A stretch of DNA of 64,000 nt. Origin: Rhynochetos jubatus (Eukaryota; Chordata; Aves; Eurypygiformes; Rhynochetidae). The stretch spans positions 38,534,700 to 38,598,699 of the forward strand of contig CM050648.1 in the NCBI GenBank assembly GCA_027574665.1, read 5' to 3'. The position numbers and the translations under genes were made by a program. Below the pieces are notes generated by a model. The model was not told the DNA's origin and ran no database searches. It saw only the letters and a program-made list of their open reading frames with translations. This document shows positions 1 through 11,003 of the stretch, in pieces (position 1 is the stretch's first letter; each line of letters starts with the position of its first letter).

Positions 1-3000
1 TCTTGCTGAGAATGTCTAGAATCACCTGGCAGGTGGCAAGGGCTCTCAGCAGGTAGTGTGGATAGACCACCTTATATTGGACGGAGAAGAGTTTGGGCAC
101 ATAGATGCAGACTGTGTTATTCCATTTCCTCTCAGGGTTGTCAAATGACCATGATTTATTTTATTTACTGGCACAGATGTAACACATCTGACACTAGTAA
201 AATATATTATTGCACAGATCTGTATTATTATTATTATTGCCAAGCTCTGTATAGGTCTCTAAAGGAGGTCATCCAATGTCTTTTAGATTAAATAGAGGCC
301 TTTCTACATATTTTTGTTACTATCCATATTGCTACTTTCAGCAGTGGTGACCCTGGTATTGGCTCTGCACAGGGCTAAATTTCACTTGTGCTTGTAGAGA
401 AAGTCAAAAAGGAAAGAAACTGGCGGAAAGGTTTAGGGTTTTGAGTTATTTTTTGGTTTGGTTTGGTTTTGTGTGTGGTGGTGTTGTTGTTTTTTTTTTT
501 TTTGTGGGTTTTTTTTTGTTGGTTTTTTTTTTTTTGTTTGTTTTTGTTTTGTTTTGTTTATCTTTTTTTTTTTTTTTAATCTAAGTGAATTGCATGAATT
601 CTTCCTAGGTCATTCTGAGCTAGATTGTAAAATAATGGGGTCGAGTTTTCTGTGGCTTTAATTGAGATCAAATGAATATGAATTAAGATTTGCAAGCCTC
701 CAACCTGAAATCCTGGGTTTTGTTTATTTATTAAAGCAGTGTCAGGATACTTGCACAGCAAAAGCCTGTACAGTATGAATAAAGAACATTTTTCTCTTAA
801 AAATCTGGCAATATCTCACACTTTTTAAAAGCAGTAAAATTATTTCAGATATAAATTATTTGTATTAAAATACTAGAAGCTCAAAAAACCCAAGGAATAT
901 ATATTCACTAAGCAGAGGTCATTCCCGTGCCTCAGAGAGATATGATTTTTATAACCACACATAAACAATTACAAACTGCACTATGTTTTAGAGAAATACA
1001 CCAAATGAGTGAAAGGCTGTGTTAAACTGACAAAAACCTGGAAAATTAAAACTAGGTATAAACCTTATTCTGACCATTGTTCTTATTTTGAAAACTCGAG
1101 GTTTGTAGGTTTAATTTTTCTATCTTTTGTTTCCTTTTTGGAAAGTGAACAGTTGACAGTCTGCTTTATATGCAGCCCGCATAGCACATAAATAGCATTC
1201 AAATTAAATTCTACACCAGCTGTACATACCCCATACATGTGGTTCGCGAATGTTGCTGACTGCAAATGGTGCATATTTTGATTTTCAGTTGATATCTAAA
1301 ACTGTGAATTATCTCCTGAATATGTAGTGTTTTGCTTTCAATCCCTAGATTACATTTATATCAAGCAAAATAAATACAACTGTCTGATAATCACAACCTG
1401 GCTTTCTTCAACTTAGGTAAAGATCAGTTTCTGGTAAAGTGACCCCAAATCCTGTCTTCTTTAAGGTAACAGCCCCATTTTGGATGTGAAGGGGAAGTTT
1501 GAAATGAAAAGTAGACACAAGAGAAAACCCGGTATGTTCCTACACGCTGTGCCCTGTTAACCTGAATTGTCTGGAGCGTGGGCTGCTTTTACTTCTGTGA
1601 AGTCCTGAGATGCCTTTGAGATAGTAAGATTTGGTACTCGGCTATCAAGCCATTCCAGGCATGTTCACACTGCATGACATTTATATAACATTGACTCCCA
1701 GCAACCTCTTCCAGCATCCACTGGGCCCAGTATAAAACCTGTGAGGATTTTTTTGGATGTGGCCCTGTATCTGGTTCTTCCAATACCCTGGTCAGGAATA
1801 TGGCAGAGAGCCATCGGAGGGAGGAGGAGTAGCCAGATGGCACCAGTACGCTGTTGCTTTGGCATTTTTTTCTGGCCAGCTGACTGGTGCGATCTCTAAG
1901 GAGGATTTTTGTTTGTTTGTTCGTTTGTTTTGTATCTTTTCTTTGAGGTAGCCTGTGGACCTGAGTTAAGCTTGATCACCTTACAGATTTGCCACCTTTT
2001 CTTTTTTTTTTTTTTGTTTGTTGTAGATAGTGTTGGAAGAAATTTACTTTGGTATACTAAAATCTTGCCCTGATTTCATATTCATTTTTCATACAAAAGC
2101 CTTGTTGGCTCTAAGGAGAGCCATATGCTTGAAAGACATGCAACACTGATATTTTTTTTCTATCAGCATAACTACGAACATTGTAAAAATTCAAGACAAA
2201 CCTCAAAGAAAAATAAGACCCATATAGACATTTATTCTCACAGAAAAGACTTTATTTTAAATTCTGCCTGAGTTTGAAAACACCCCCTCTCACTGTCTAT
2301 ATCTCAAATGTTGGCATCTTCCTTCACGAGTCAGGGGAGTTTGGGGGAATCTATGGGCGCACTATCCTGAGGGCAGAGGTAGCTATGAGATTTGCCTCCT
2401 CCTCTCCTGAGCTGGCCAGACATGAGCCATTTCTGGTCTATATAACTGTGTTAACATCGCACTGTGCTCAAGTCAATAAGGCCTGGTGACAGGCTGTGTA
2501 TATTACCGGTTTGTGTCTAAACAGCTTCGAGACCAGAGCTGGCTTGTATCCAGCCATCTGAGAGCACCGACCAAGCAGCCTGCATGTATCTGCACCTGTC
2601 CACATGGATGTATTATAAATGTGTATGATGAAATATAATTCACTGTTTATAAATGACATATTGTGACACCTCCTCCTTGAAACACATTTTTTTCCACCAA
2701 AACCTTTCAGCAATAATCCAACATAGAAACAACACAGCTAAGAGAATAAGTGCATCACTGGGAGTTACCACTTCTCCTTTGTGTTTGAACCCTATGATCT
2801 GCCTAATTGAGAGATTGATCTTGATTGGTTGTGAGCACCCACGGTTCCTTCTGATGGGAGCATATGGTATTGCACTGTATGTGCTTTGAGCCAGGGAACA
2901 GATCTCTCACTACTCGCTTTACACATAGGGCTGACATTACTACAAAGACAGGCGGCAGTAATATAATGCCTTCCAGCAACTGTGAAAACTGTCTGCCTGA

Positions 3001-4246
3001 TTCAGATGCTTTTCTACTTACTGATAATTTAGTTCTGATAGTGCCTTGAAAAGTGGTTCGTTGGCCTCCTAAAAGCACAACGCTCTAGGGTCATCTGTCT
3101 GCTTGCACCTTTACAGGTGATGACGTTCCTTCTGGTTTAGTATATCAACGGTGAGTGAGGGACTTCAATATAAAATGTAAATGTGAAAATATTTCATTTA
3201 AAAGCTGCTTCTGGCAAATATCTTTTCAACACACAGGTTACTGATTCTTGAAAACTCTGTTTGGACTAAGGTGGTTGAAGCTACACCCATTTTCACAACT
3301 GATTTTTGTATGAGATGGTGGCGGCAGCTCCGTTGTTCTAAGGGAAGGAGAAGATGAGAAGCAGCTGCATTTGTGGTCTGCAGATGTTCAAGACACCACC
3401 AGTCTGGAAACTGCTAACTACCTTTAATTGATCAGCACACCGAAGTGGGGGAGTGAGCGTTCACATCTGTGGCCCATTCTCTTAACATGTTTCCTCCTCA
3501 CTAATCCTTGCTACTGTCTGGAAGCTTTCCAGGCTGCTGTTAGTGATCAGAAGACAAGTCTTCCATAAAGAAAGTGGAATTCCCAGCTCTCAGAGGGCTT
3601 TAAAGAACTAAGCAAAGTTGTTTTATAATTAGTTAAACTAAATAAACTCTGTACTTAGGATTTGTAGTTTGGTTTTGAGGTTTGCTACACCTGTAGGATT
3701 GCTAGGCCTTGGTGCTTTGCCAGATATGCTGAAAATCAAGTGAGGTTGAAAGGTTTGCAAAAACTGAAATAAAATCATGTAACAGACCATAATAAAGCCA
3801 CAGGCGAGAATAAACAAAACAAGTCATGTTTATTCTGCAGGGTCAGATACAGAAGATCTTTCTCCATCTCTCTATTGAGCATTAAAACTGTGAATGCTTT
3901 CCTTAGCGTGCATACCTCTGCCTCCAGGTAGCATAGAGAGAAGAGCCCTGAACTTGGGAAAGGAAGCCTGGTTTCAGATGCTGACCCCTCCCTGGGAGTT
4001 CCATGAGGTCCCATTCAGATTCAAATCTTCTCAACTGCTCTTTCCCTAGGGCATCTTTTCCCATAGAAAAAAAAGTTTTAACCATGTCTGAAATTTAGCA
4101 GCCTGGCAAGATCTCTGACCAGTGTAACTGCATCAAAAAGCATTGACTGGAATCAGCATGGAAGAAGTTTACTGTTGTGTTATGTTTGTTTCATTTATCT
4201 GCAGGTCAAGATAATGAATCCAGCATACAACACAGAAAAAGTTTAC
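1..4246. other. Single-copy non-coding DNA
   Basis: No gene or identifiable transposon was recognised here. Open frames on both strands are under 95 codons, overlap each other and lack convincing splice boundaries, so they look like chance. The stretch holds a G/T-only tract at 449-559 (listed separately), a GTTT-rich run near 1905-1931 and short T homopolymers near 2000-2015. If the minus-strand gene inferred from the exon at 19559-19694 is real, this could be its next intron, but nothing here proves that. Confidence 0.5.
449..559 (+). repeat. G/T-only low-complexity tract
   Basis: For 111 consecutive bases the plus strand contains only G and T. It mixes TTTG/TTTTG units, a short GT and GTG stretch and T homopolymers of 10 or more. 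It is bounded by A at 448 and at 560 and followed by another long T run near 563-577. This is simple sequence, not coding: the 67-residue frame through it is a poly-Phe/Cys/Val artefact. Confidence 0.9.
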
Positions 4247-5250
4247 TGTGGTGGGTTGACCTTAGTTGGAGGCCAGGTGCCCACCAAAGCTGCTCTATCA
4301 CTGCTCTCCTCAGCTGGGCAGAGGAGAGAAAATACGATGAAAGGCCCATGACTCTCGATAAGGACGGGCAGAAGTAATTCAGCAAATATTGTCACAGGCA
4401 AAACAGATTCAGCTTGAGAAAAAAATTAATTTATCATCAGTCAAATCGCAGTAAAAAGAGAACTAAATCAAAATCTTAAAACACCCTTCTCACACACCTC
4501 CCCTCCTTCTTCCCAGGCTCAAATTCATTCCCACTTTTCTCTGCCTCCTCCCCCTGAATGGCGCAGGGGCACAAAGGAATGGGGGTTCATCACATGTTGT
4601 CTCTCTGCCTCTCAGTGGGAGGACCCCTCACACCCTTCCCCTGCTTCAGCGTGGGGTCCCTCCCACAGGAGATAGTCCTCCATGAACTTCTCCAACGTGA
4701 GTCCTTCTCAGGGGTTGCACTTCTTCACAAACTGCTCCAGCATGAGTCCCTCCCACGGGCTGCAGTCCTTCAGGAGCAGCCTGCTCCAGCGTGGGCTTCC
4801 CAAAGGGTCACAACCTCCTTCAGGCATACCCCTGTTCCAGCATGGGGTCCTGCCTGGGCTGCAGGTGGGTCTCTGCTGCCCTGTGACCCTCCACGGCTGC
4901 AGGGCACAGATGGTCTCACCATGGCCTGCACCATGGGTTGACAGGGTATCTCTGCTCTGGCATCTGGATCACTTCCTCCCCCTTCTTCTCCACTGACTTT
5001 GGAGTCTGCAGGGTTGTTGCTTTCATATAGTCTCACTTCTCTCTTCTGGCTGCTGCTGCCCAGTTTTTTTTTCCCCTCTTAAACACATTATTCCAGAGGT
5101 GCTACCACCATTGCTGATGGGTTTGGCCTTGGCCAGCAGTGGGTCCATCTTGGAGCTGGCTGGTGTTGGCTCTGTTGGACATAGGGAGGCTTCTACCAGC
5201 TTCTCACAGAAGCCACTCCTGTAGCACGCCAGCCACCAAAGCTCTGCCAT
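4247..5250 (-). mobile_element. Avian LTR (ERV-type), copy 1, minus strand
   Basis: On the minus strand this matches an LTR family remembered from bird genomes; the exact library name could not be checked. Its 3' terminus is the plus-strand TGTGGTGGGTTGACC at 4247-4261, so the LTR ends in CA. The body holds imperfect repeats of about 45 bp (plus 4640-4800) of the form 'gtgggagggac...ctggagcag'. The 5' end lies near 5230-5250 and was placed by alignment by eye with copy 2 at 20965-22017. About 1 kb is present, with no internal gag/pol sequence seen beside it, consistent with a solo LTR. No clear target-site duplication was found. The 127-, 104- and 88-residue open frames here are products of the repeat. 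Confidence 0.8.
4640..4800 (-). repeat. Imperfect ~45-bp tandem repeats inside LTR copy 1
   Basis: Three to four degenerate units share the pattern 'gtgggagggac', then 'acgctggagcag', then 'ttgtgaagaa' on the minus strand. The same units recur at about 21440-21640 on the plus strand in LTR copy 2, so they belong to the element family rather than to this locus. They explain the protein-like but spurious Leu/Gln/Ser-rich frames. Confidence 0.65.
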
Positions 5251-8200
5251 GCAAACTTAATACAATTACCTGAGTTAGATAAAAAAAATAAAATAATGTG
5301 ATCTATGATGCGAAGTAAGAGTATTATTAATTTGTATCAAATAGGAATAGTTTTCAGTTTGGAGCACAAGTCTCTATATAATTTTGAAGGACGAGGAAAA
5401 GAGGAAATTCTGTATTCCTTGTTTTCTACCACGAGAGTAGAAGGTATGAAACTAACACTTGAACAAGAAAAGGGAGAAGAATTTCTTACTTCAAAAGTGT
5501 GAAACTGTTAAATATGAAATACAGGTCTAAAGTCTCACCTATCTGAGAAGAGCTAATGTGAAACTGCTAGAAGTCTCTGTTGCAACCTGAGGATAAAGAT
5601 TCTGCTGGGGCTCCAGATGAGGTACAGAGCAGTCTCTAAGTGGTACAGCTGACTTGTCACTGCACATACAGCCACTTCAGAGCATGGCAGTTCATGACAA
5701 TTTGACATGCAAAGGCAAACAGAAGGATGTGTAAAAAAAACCACCCATCTTTTGGCAACAGCTTGACTAAGCCCTACCTTTGCTACTACTGAAAAATGGA
5801 GCAGGAGAGGCTTCCAACAGTGAGGCCAAGCAGCATGCTACATTCACCTCCACATGCCTAAACGTCCATCCCCTTTGAAAGAAGGGGTGTCTGTGTCCAA
5901 CCCACCGCCCTGGAGTGCTCCCTGGCTTGTGCTGTGCTGAGCCATACCCAGGCAGGCTGAGAAGCTGCTGCTTGGCACAGCCCAAAACTGCACCTGGGAG
6001 TGTGCTGACACAGTCAGTGACCCTGGGTTCAACCTTTGCCCTGAGACTAGCTTAGTTTGTTAGTATAGGCACTGCCTGAGAGCACCTGATGGGGAAGCAC
6101 TGTGTCTCTTCAGCATCTTCACCTCAGGTGCTCACTGAACTCACCTCTCATGTCTTTATGCTTCTCCTCAGCTTTCAATCTTTGAACCAAAATAAATTGT
6201 GCTGGGGACATTTCTGGGGACAACTACAGTCTGCCTTGTGGAAGTGAGGCATTGGACAGCGAGTACGAGCAGTTAGTGCTCCATGCCTTGTTCAGTCTCT
6301 GGGGATTTCATTGAGCTTTCTGCCTGGGAGCCTCCAATTTTGCCGTTCAAGGTCTAAGGCTTGTCCTGTCTATGTATATAAATAGGTTGTATATGTGATT
6401 GACCGGCTGGATGGCTGGTTCTTTGACTGACCAACTGTGTCTGTTCACAGCAAGAGGAGCTTTTGGTATCCAGGATGCTGCTTGAGTTCCCTCTGTCACT
6501 TATGCCACTTCAATAAAAACACAGGGTAAATTCTGTAAATTCTGCCCAGCTGACAAACTAATAATATCATGAGCTGAGAAACACCCTAGAATTCAGATAC
6601 TCTGAATGTTCTGCGTATTTGTGTATTCTGAATGATTCTGTGTTCAGGGGATTATTAATTCTTTTGTTAATACTGCAGATATTTCCCATGCATATGCTAA
6701 GTGATATTCGAGAAAGTGTCCTTTCCTTGACTGCAATGTGTACAACAGAGGTGCCCAAATGCACTCACTGCCAGGGTAAACTGTACATATTGAGGAGCAA
6801 ATGAAAGCTCAGAAAAATTCTTGCAGCACTTTACATCCTTGTTGGGTGTGTTTTTTTCCTCCTTCTGAAAACAGAGGACTTCAGATATGTGGTTCCTCTT
6901 CTGAACAGTCCTGCCTCAGTATTTCTCAGTTTCACTCTGGACATATCCATATTGACTGCCCGCTGCCTGCAACTGCATAATTCCATGGGATCTTCTTTTT
7001 TAGAGCTCTAAGTTGAAAGGTTGGTCTATAAATCTGTCCAAGAAGTGTCCAGAAGGCCAGTGTGGAATAAAAAGCAACAATTTAATGTTCTTCCTTTGTT
7101 TCATTACTAGTAGGTAGCCTGATTCTGCACTTTCAGTGAGGCTAATTCGGCACTGACATAATTCAGAACTAGTTCAGTTTTTATGGACTGATGATAAAGT
7201 CGGACTGATGCCAATGGCAGATTGACATCATAGGTTTAAAGATGGACATGAGGCGTAAAACAAGACTTATATACTGGTTTGTGATTTCCCCCATAAGGTC
7301 TATCTATATGTGACCCCACTCTGCCCTTGCTCTGAGTCAACTATAATCCACTTGACTGAATTAGTTAGATCCTATATATTATCTCATGGCTTGGTAGCTG
7401 GGGCTCAGTGTTGTGTCATCTACAATCACAGGATTGGCATCACTTTGGAGAGCAGAGGGCAAAAGACCTGCTTCTTTTTGTGCCAGCAAGGCACCACCCC
7501 CGAGGCACTGGGCTGCTTTGGTAGGGAGTGGTTCTATGCAGCTGGAAACTGCAGTCACTAAAAATAGTCAGGAAGGTTAAATAAAGGAAGAGTGGGAAAA
7601 AACATTAAAGTGTGATAAAGTAAGTGATTTTATAACTGATTTTATTACTTAAAGTTCAAACATTATTTTCACTAGTCTCTGTCTGGTGTAAATGAAGATG
7701 AAAGAAGTTGGACAAGGGGAGACTTGGGTACTGCAGAATGCTTCAGGGATCACGTCTTTAAGGGTTATTAAACACAATTTGTTTTTGTCAGATTCCAATT
7801 TGTCTGTGTTTTAGCAAATCCTAGAAACTTGAGTTCTGACATTTTGTATATCCCTATTAATTATTCATTCCTGAGAATCTGTACTTGTTTGACCTTAAGA
7901 ATTACTGCCTGTTTACACTGAAGAAGACCCAGTAAGACTTGTCATACATTGTCCTTCACAAAAAATAAAAAAATATCAGAGTCTTTCTCCCTGGGTAAAT
8001 GAGGAAATAAAACAACCTGGGCTGGGTCAATGGTTTTAATACTGGTGGGAAATTCTTAACGTGCTGCAGAGACAGCATCTCAGGAATCTGCTGAGATAGC
8101 TGGATCTGCAGTTCTAGGTTAAACTTAGGGATACAGGGCCATGCTTTATCAAAATTATGTGGGGTGAATTGACCCTTGTGCAGTGTCACCAGAGGGCTCA

Positions 8201-9859
8201 AGCATCACTTCTGTCTGACAAAGCATCCTAGGTGGGACTTCGGTGATGCACAAGGCTGATATGGATACTCTTCCTGGAAGCAAAGTTTTAACCACTATGA
8301 GTAAGGTATCTACGACCTCTCTCTTTGTATACACTTTGTTTTCATTGAGACACACTTCCACTGAATTCAGTGTGATACTGAATGTGTTGCACAAATTTTG
8401 TTAACCTCAGCAGTTCCAGGGCAGATGTGGCTGCAGATTTCCAGCTAGAACAAGATTTTCCTGGAAAATACCACCTCCATGAAGCATTTCTTTCATGCAA
8501 ACAATTTGCTTTTGATCATGTCAGTGGTTTTTGCTCAGACTGTGTGGAAGCCTGGTCTTCCCAGAAACTGTTTTTTTTGTGGCAGCCTTACTGCTCAGAT
8601 TACCATGGAATTGGTAAACTCCAACAAGTTGGTTCACAACATGAGGGCAACCCAATCACCTAACCTTTCTAGAGCTGGTGATGGAGCAAGCATGGCACTG
8701 AGAAGTCCTGGGATCTGCACCACTAGCCAGGGCTCACATCTTGTCCATGCAGCAGGATTCTGGGACACAATTTTCACACATGCCAGGGCTTCAGGGATTC
8801 TGGTGTTTCTGTCACTGGACTGAGAGCAAATCGTGGTCTTCACAGCTCCAGCCTTTCTGTGATGCAGTGGTGAAGAAAACCTGCAAGCACATTAATTTTT
8901 AATGGTCTCTGGTTTGGGGTTGGGTACCACTTGGACAATGAAGAACTCATTGGGATAGTTGACTTTCCTAGAAATAGCCAAGAGTTTAGCTGATGGAAGA
9001 GTACTACTCCTTTATCTCAAAGAAAAATATCTGACTGAAATACATATATTTTCCTGAATGAATTACTCTTACAATTTTCCCTCACAGTATCAACATTTAC
9101 AGTTTTCAGATCAGAAAAAAAACTATCAATTTGATCACAGAGATTTTTCTCGTAGCAAAGCTGGAGATGGCATTTAAGACTACAGCACTGAGGTTCATCA
9201 GCACTTGTCTCCCTCTCCTTGAATGGCTAATGAGCCATTCAGGCTCAGTACTGCACTACAAATATGAATGATCCCAACTTCCCAAAGGGGAATGGGAGAC
9301 AAGGGCTAATCAGTGAGCTCAGGAGGTTTAAAGTCCCCACCATGAGGCCTAATCACATATTTCTTCCTCTGTAAATCTGCGACTCCATTGTCTGTGAACT
9401 AATTTTAAACCCATACAGGTGAAACACATAATTTTTCTTGAGATCAAAGACCTCAGTTGTTGATATTCCATTACCTGCTGATGGATGAGTATCTACATCA
9501 CAGTCAGCTTTGTTTTTGACTTGTCTTGGAAATAGGAGCTAGACTAGAGCATGGGCTTGGCTACTGTCTTTCTTAAAACTGGGTTAAGTCTTGAGGGGAA
9601 AGCTGTGTTGATGTTGTTGTCAGACTGTATTTGTTCTTTGGATCTGTTTATCATTTCTCAGTCTGTAAAGTGTATGTGTTTGGAGAGACACTATGGACTT
9701 CCCAAAGTGAGCAGAGAACATCACTGCTGCAGAGATTGTGATTCAGGAAAAGCATCGAAACAGAGCCTGGGCTAAAAGGACTGAGAGGCAGAAAGTATGA
9801 GATTTTGTCACCTTATTAGCTATCAGCAGGACATCTTGCACATATCTAAATGAAATATG
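5251..9859. other. Single-copy non-coding DNA between LTR and CR1
   Basis: No exon, RNA gene or known repeat was recognised. Open frames (the longest is 114 codons, at 8479-8823) lack flanking splice consensus and show no recognisable protein motif. Base composition is ordinary and CpG-poor. Confidence 0.5.
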
Positions 9860-11003
9860 ATTATCTTGACTCTGTAAGGCCTTTGACACAGTCCCATGAA
9901 ACATACTTGTCACTAAATTAGAGAGAAATGGTTTTGGTGGATGGACCATTCGATGGATAAGGAATTGGCTGGATGGTCATGACCAAGGAGTTACAGTCAA
10001 TGGCTCAATGTCCAAATGAAGATCATTTACAAGTGGTGTCCTCCAGGGATCTCTATTAGGATGAGTACTGTTCAATAACTTTATTAGTGACATAGACAGT
10101 GGGAACGAGTGTACTCTCAACAAGTTTGCTGATGACACCAAGCTGAGTGGTGCAGTTAACAGGCCTGAGGGAAGGGATGCCATCCAGAGGGACCTGGACA
10201 AGCTTGAGAAGTGGGTCCATGTGAACCTCAAGAGATTCAACAAGGCCAAGTGCAAGGTGCTGCACCTGGGTCAGGGCAACCCCTGGTATCAATACAGGCT
10301 GGGGGTTGAAAGGATTGAGAGCAGCCCTGAGGAGAAGGACCTGGGGGTACTGGTGAGTCAGAAGCTGGACATAAGCCGGCAGTGTGCGCTGGCAGCCCAG
10401 AAAGCCAACCGTATCCTGGGCTGTATCCAGAGAAGTGTGGCCAGCAGGTCAAGGGGGGGGGATTCTCCCCTTCTCCTCTGCTCTTGTGAGACCTCCACCT
10501 GGAGTGCTGAGTCCAGCTCTGGGGTGTCCGACACAAGAAAGACATGGACCTGTTGGAGCAGGTCCAGAGGAGGCCACGAAGATGATCAGAGGTCTGGAAC
10601 ACCTCTCCTGTGAAGAAAGGCTGAGAGAGCTGGTGTTGTTCAGCCAGGAGAAGAGAAGACTGTGAAGACTTTATTGCAGCATTTCACTACTCAGTGGGGG
10701 CTTATAAGAAAGATGGAGAGAGAGACTTTTTACCAAGGCCTGTAGTGACAGGATGAGGAGCAGTTTTTAAACTGGAGGTGGGTAGTTTTAGATTGGACAT
10801 AATGAAGAAATCTTTTATGATGAGGGTGGTGGGACACTGGAACACGTTGCCCAGAGACGTTGGGGATCCCCCATCAATGGAATTGTTCAAGGTCCAGTTG
10901 GATGGGACTTTCAGCATAAGATGTCCTTGTCCATGGCAGGGGGGTTGGACTTAAAAATCTTTAAAGGTCCCTTCTGACCCAAACCATTTTATGATTCCAT
11001 GGT
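9860..11003 (+). mobile_element. CR1 LINE, 5'-truncated, plus strand
   Basis: This is the 3' part of a CR1 non-LTR retrotransposon: the later reverse-transcriptase domain, the C-terminal part of ORF2 and the 3' UTR. The catalytic FADD box is encoded at 10125-10136 and is followed by the CR1-type sequence with KLSG, the LHLGQ block and EKDLGVLV. A 9-G run at 10453-10461 marks a frameshift. Downstream, the conserved [10 protein letters not shown] and SYEERLREL-like block continues in another frame. The 3' end carries the CR1 'acactggaacacgttgccc' segment near 10831 and 'atgattccatgg' near 10991-11002. The 5' boundary, at about 9860-9880, is where recognisable 'aaggcctttgacac' sequence begins. 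The copy is broken by frameshifts and cannot mobilise itself. Confidence 0.92.

Noticed and set aside
4558..5036. Open frames of 127, 104 and 88 codons
   Set aside because: They are the same LTR repeat units read in different frames and have no independent coding evidence.
10221..10665. Open frames of 130, 121 and 93 codons as host genes
   Set aside because: They encode pieces of CR1 ORF2 (or its antisense) and belong to the mobile element.
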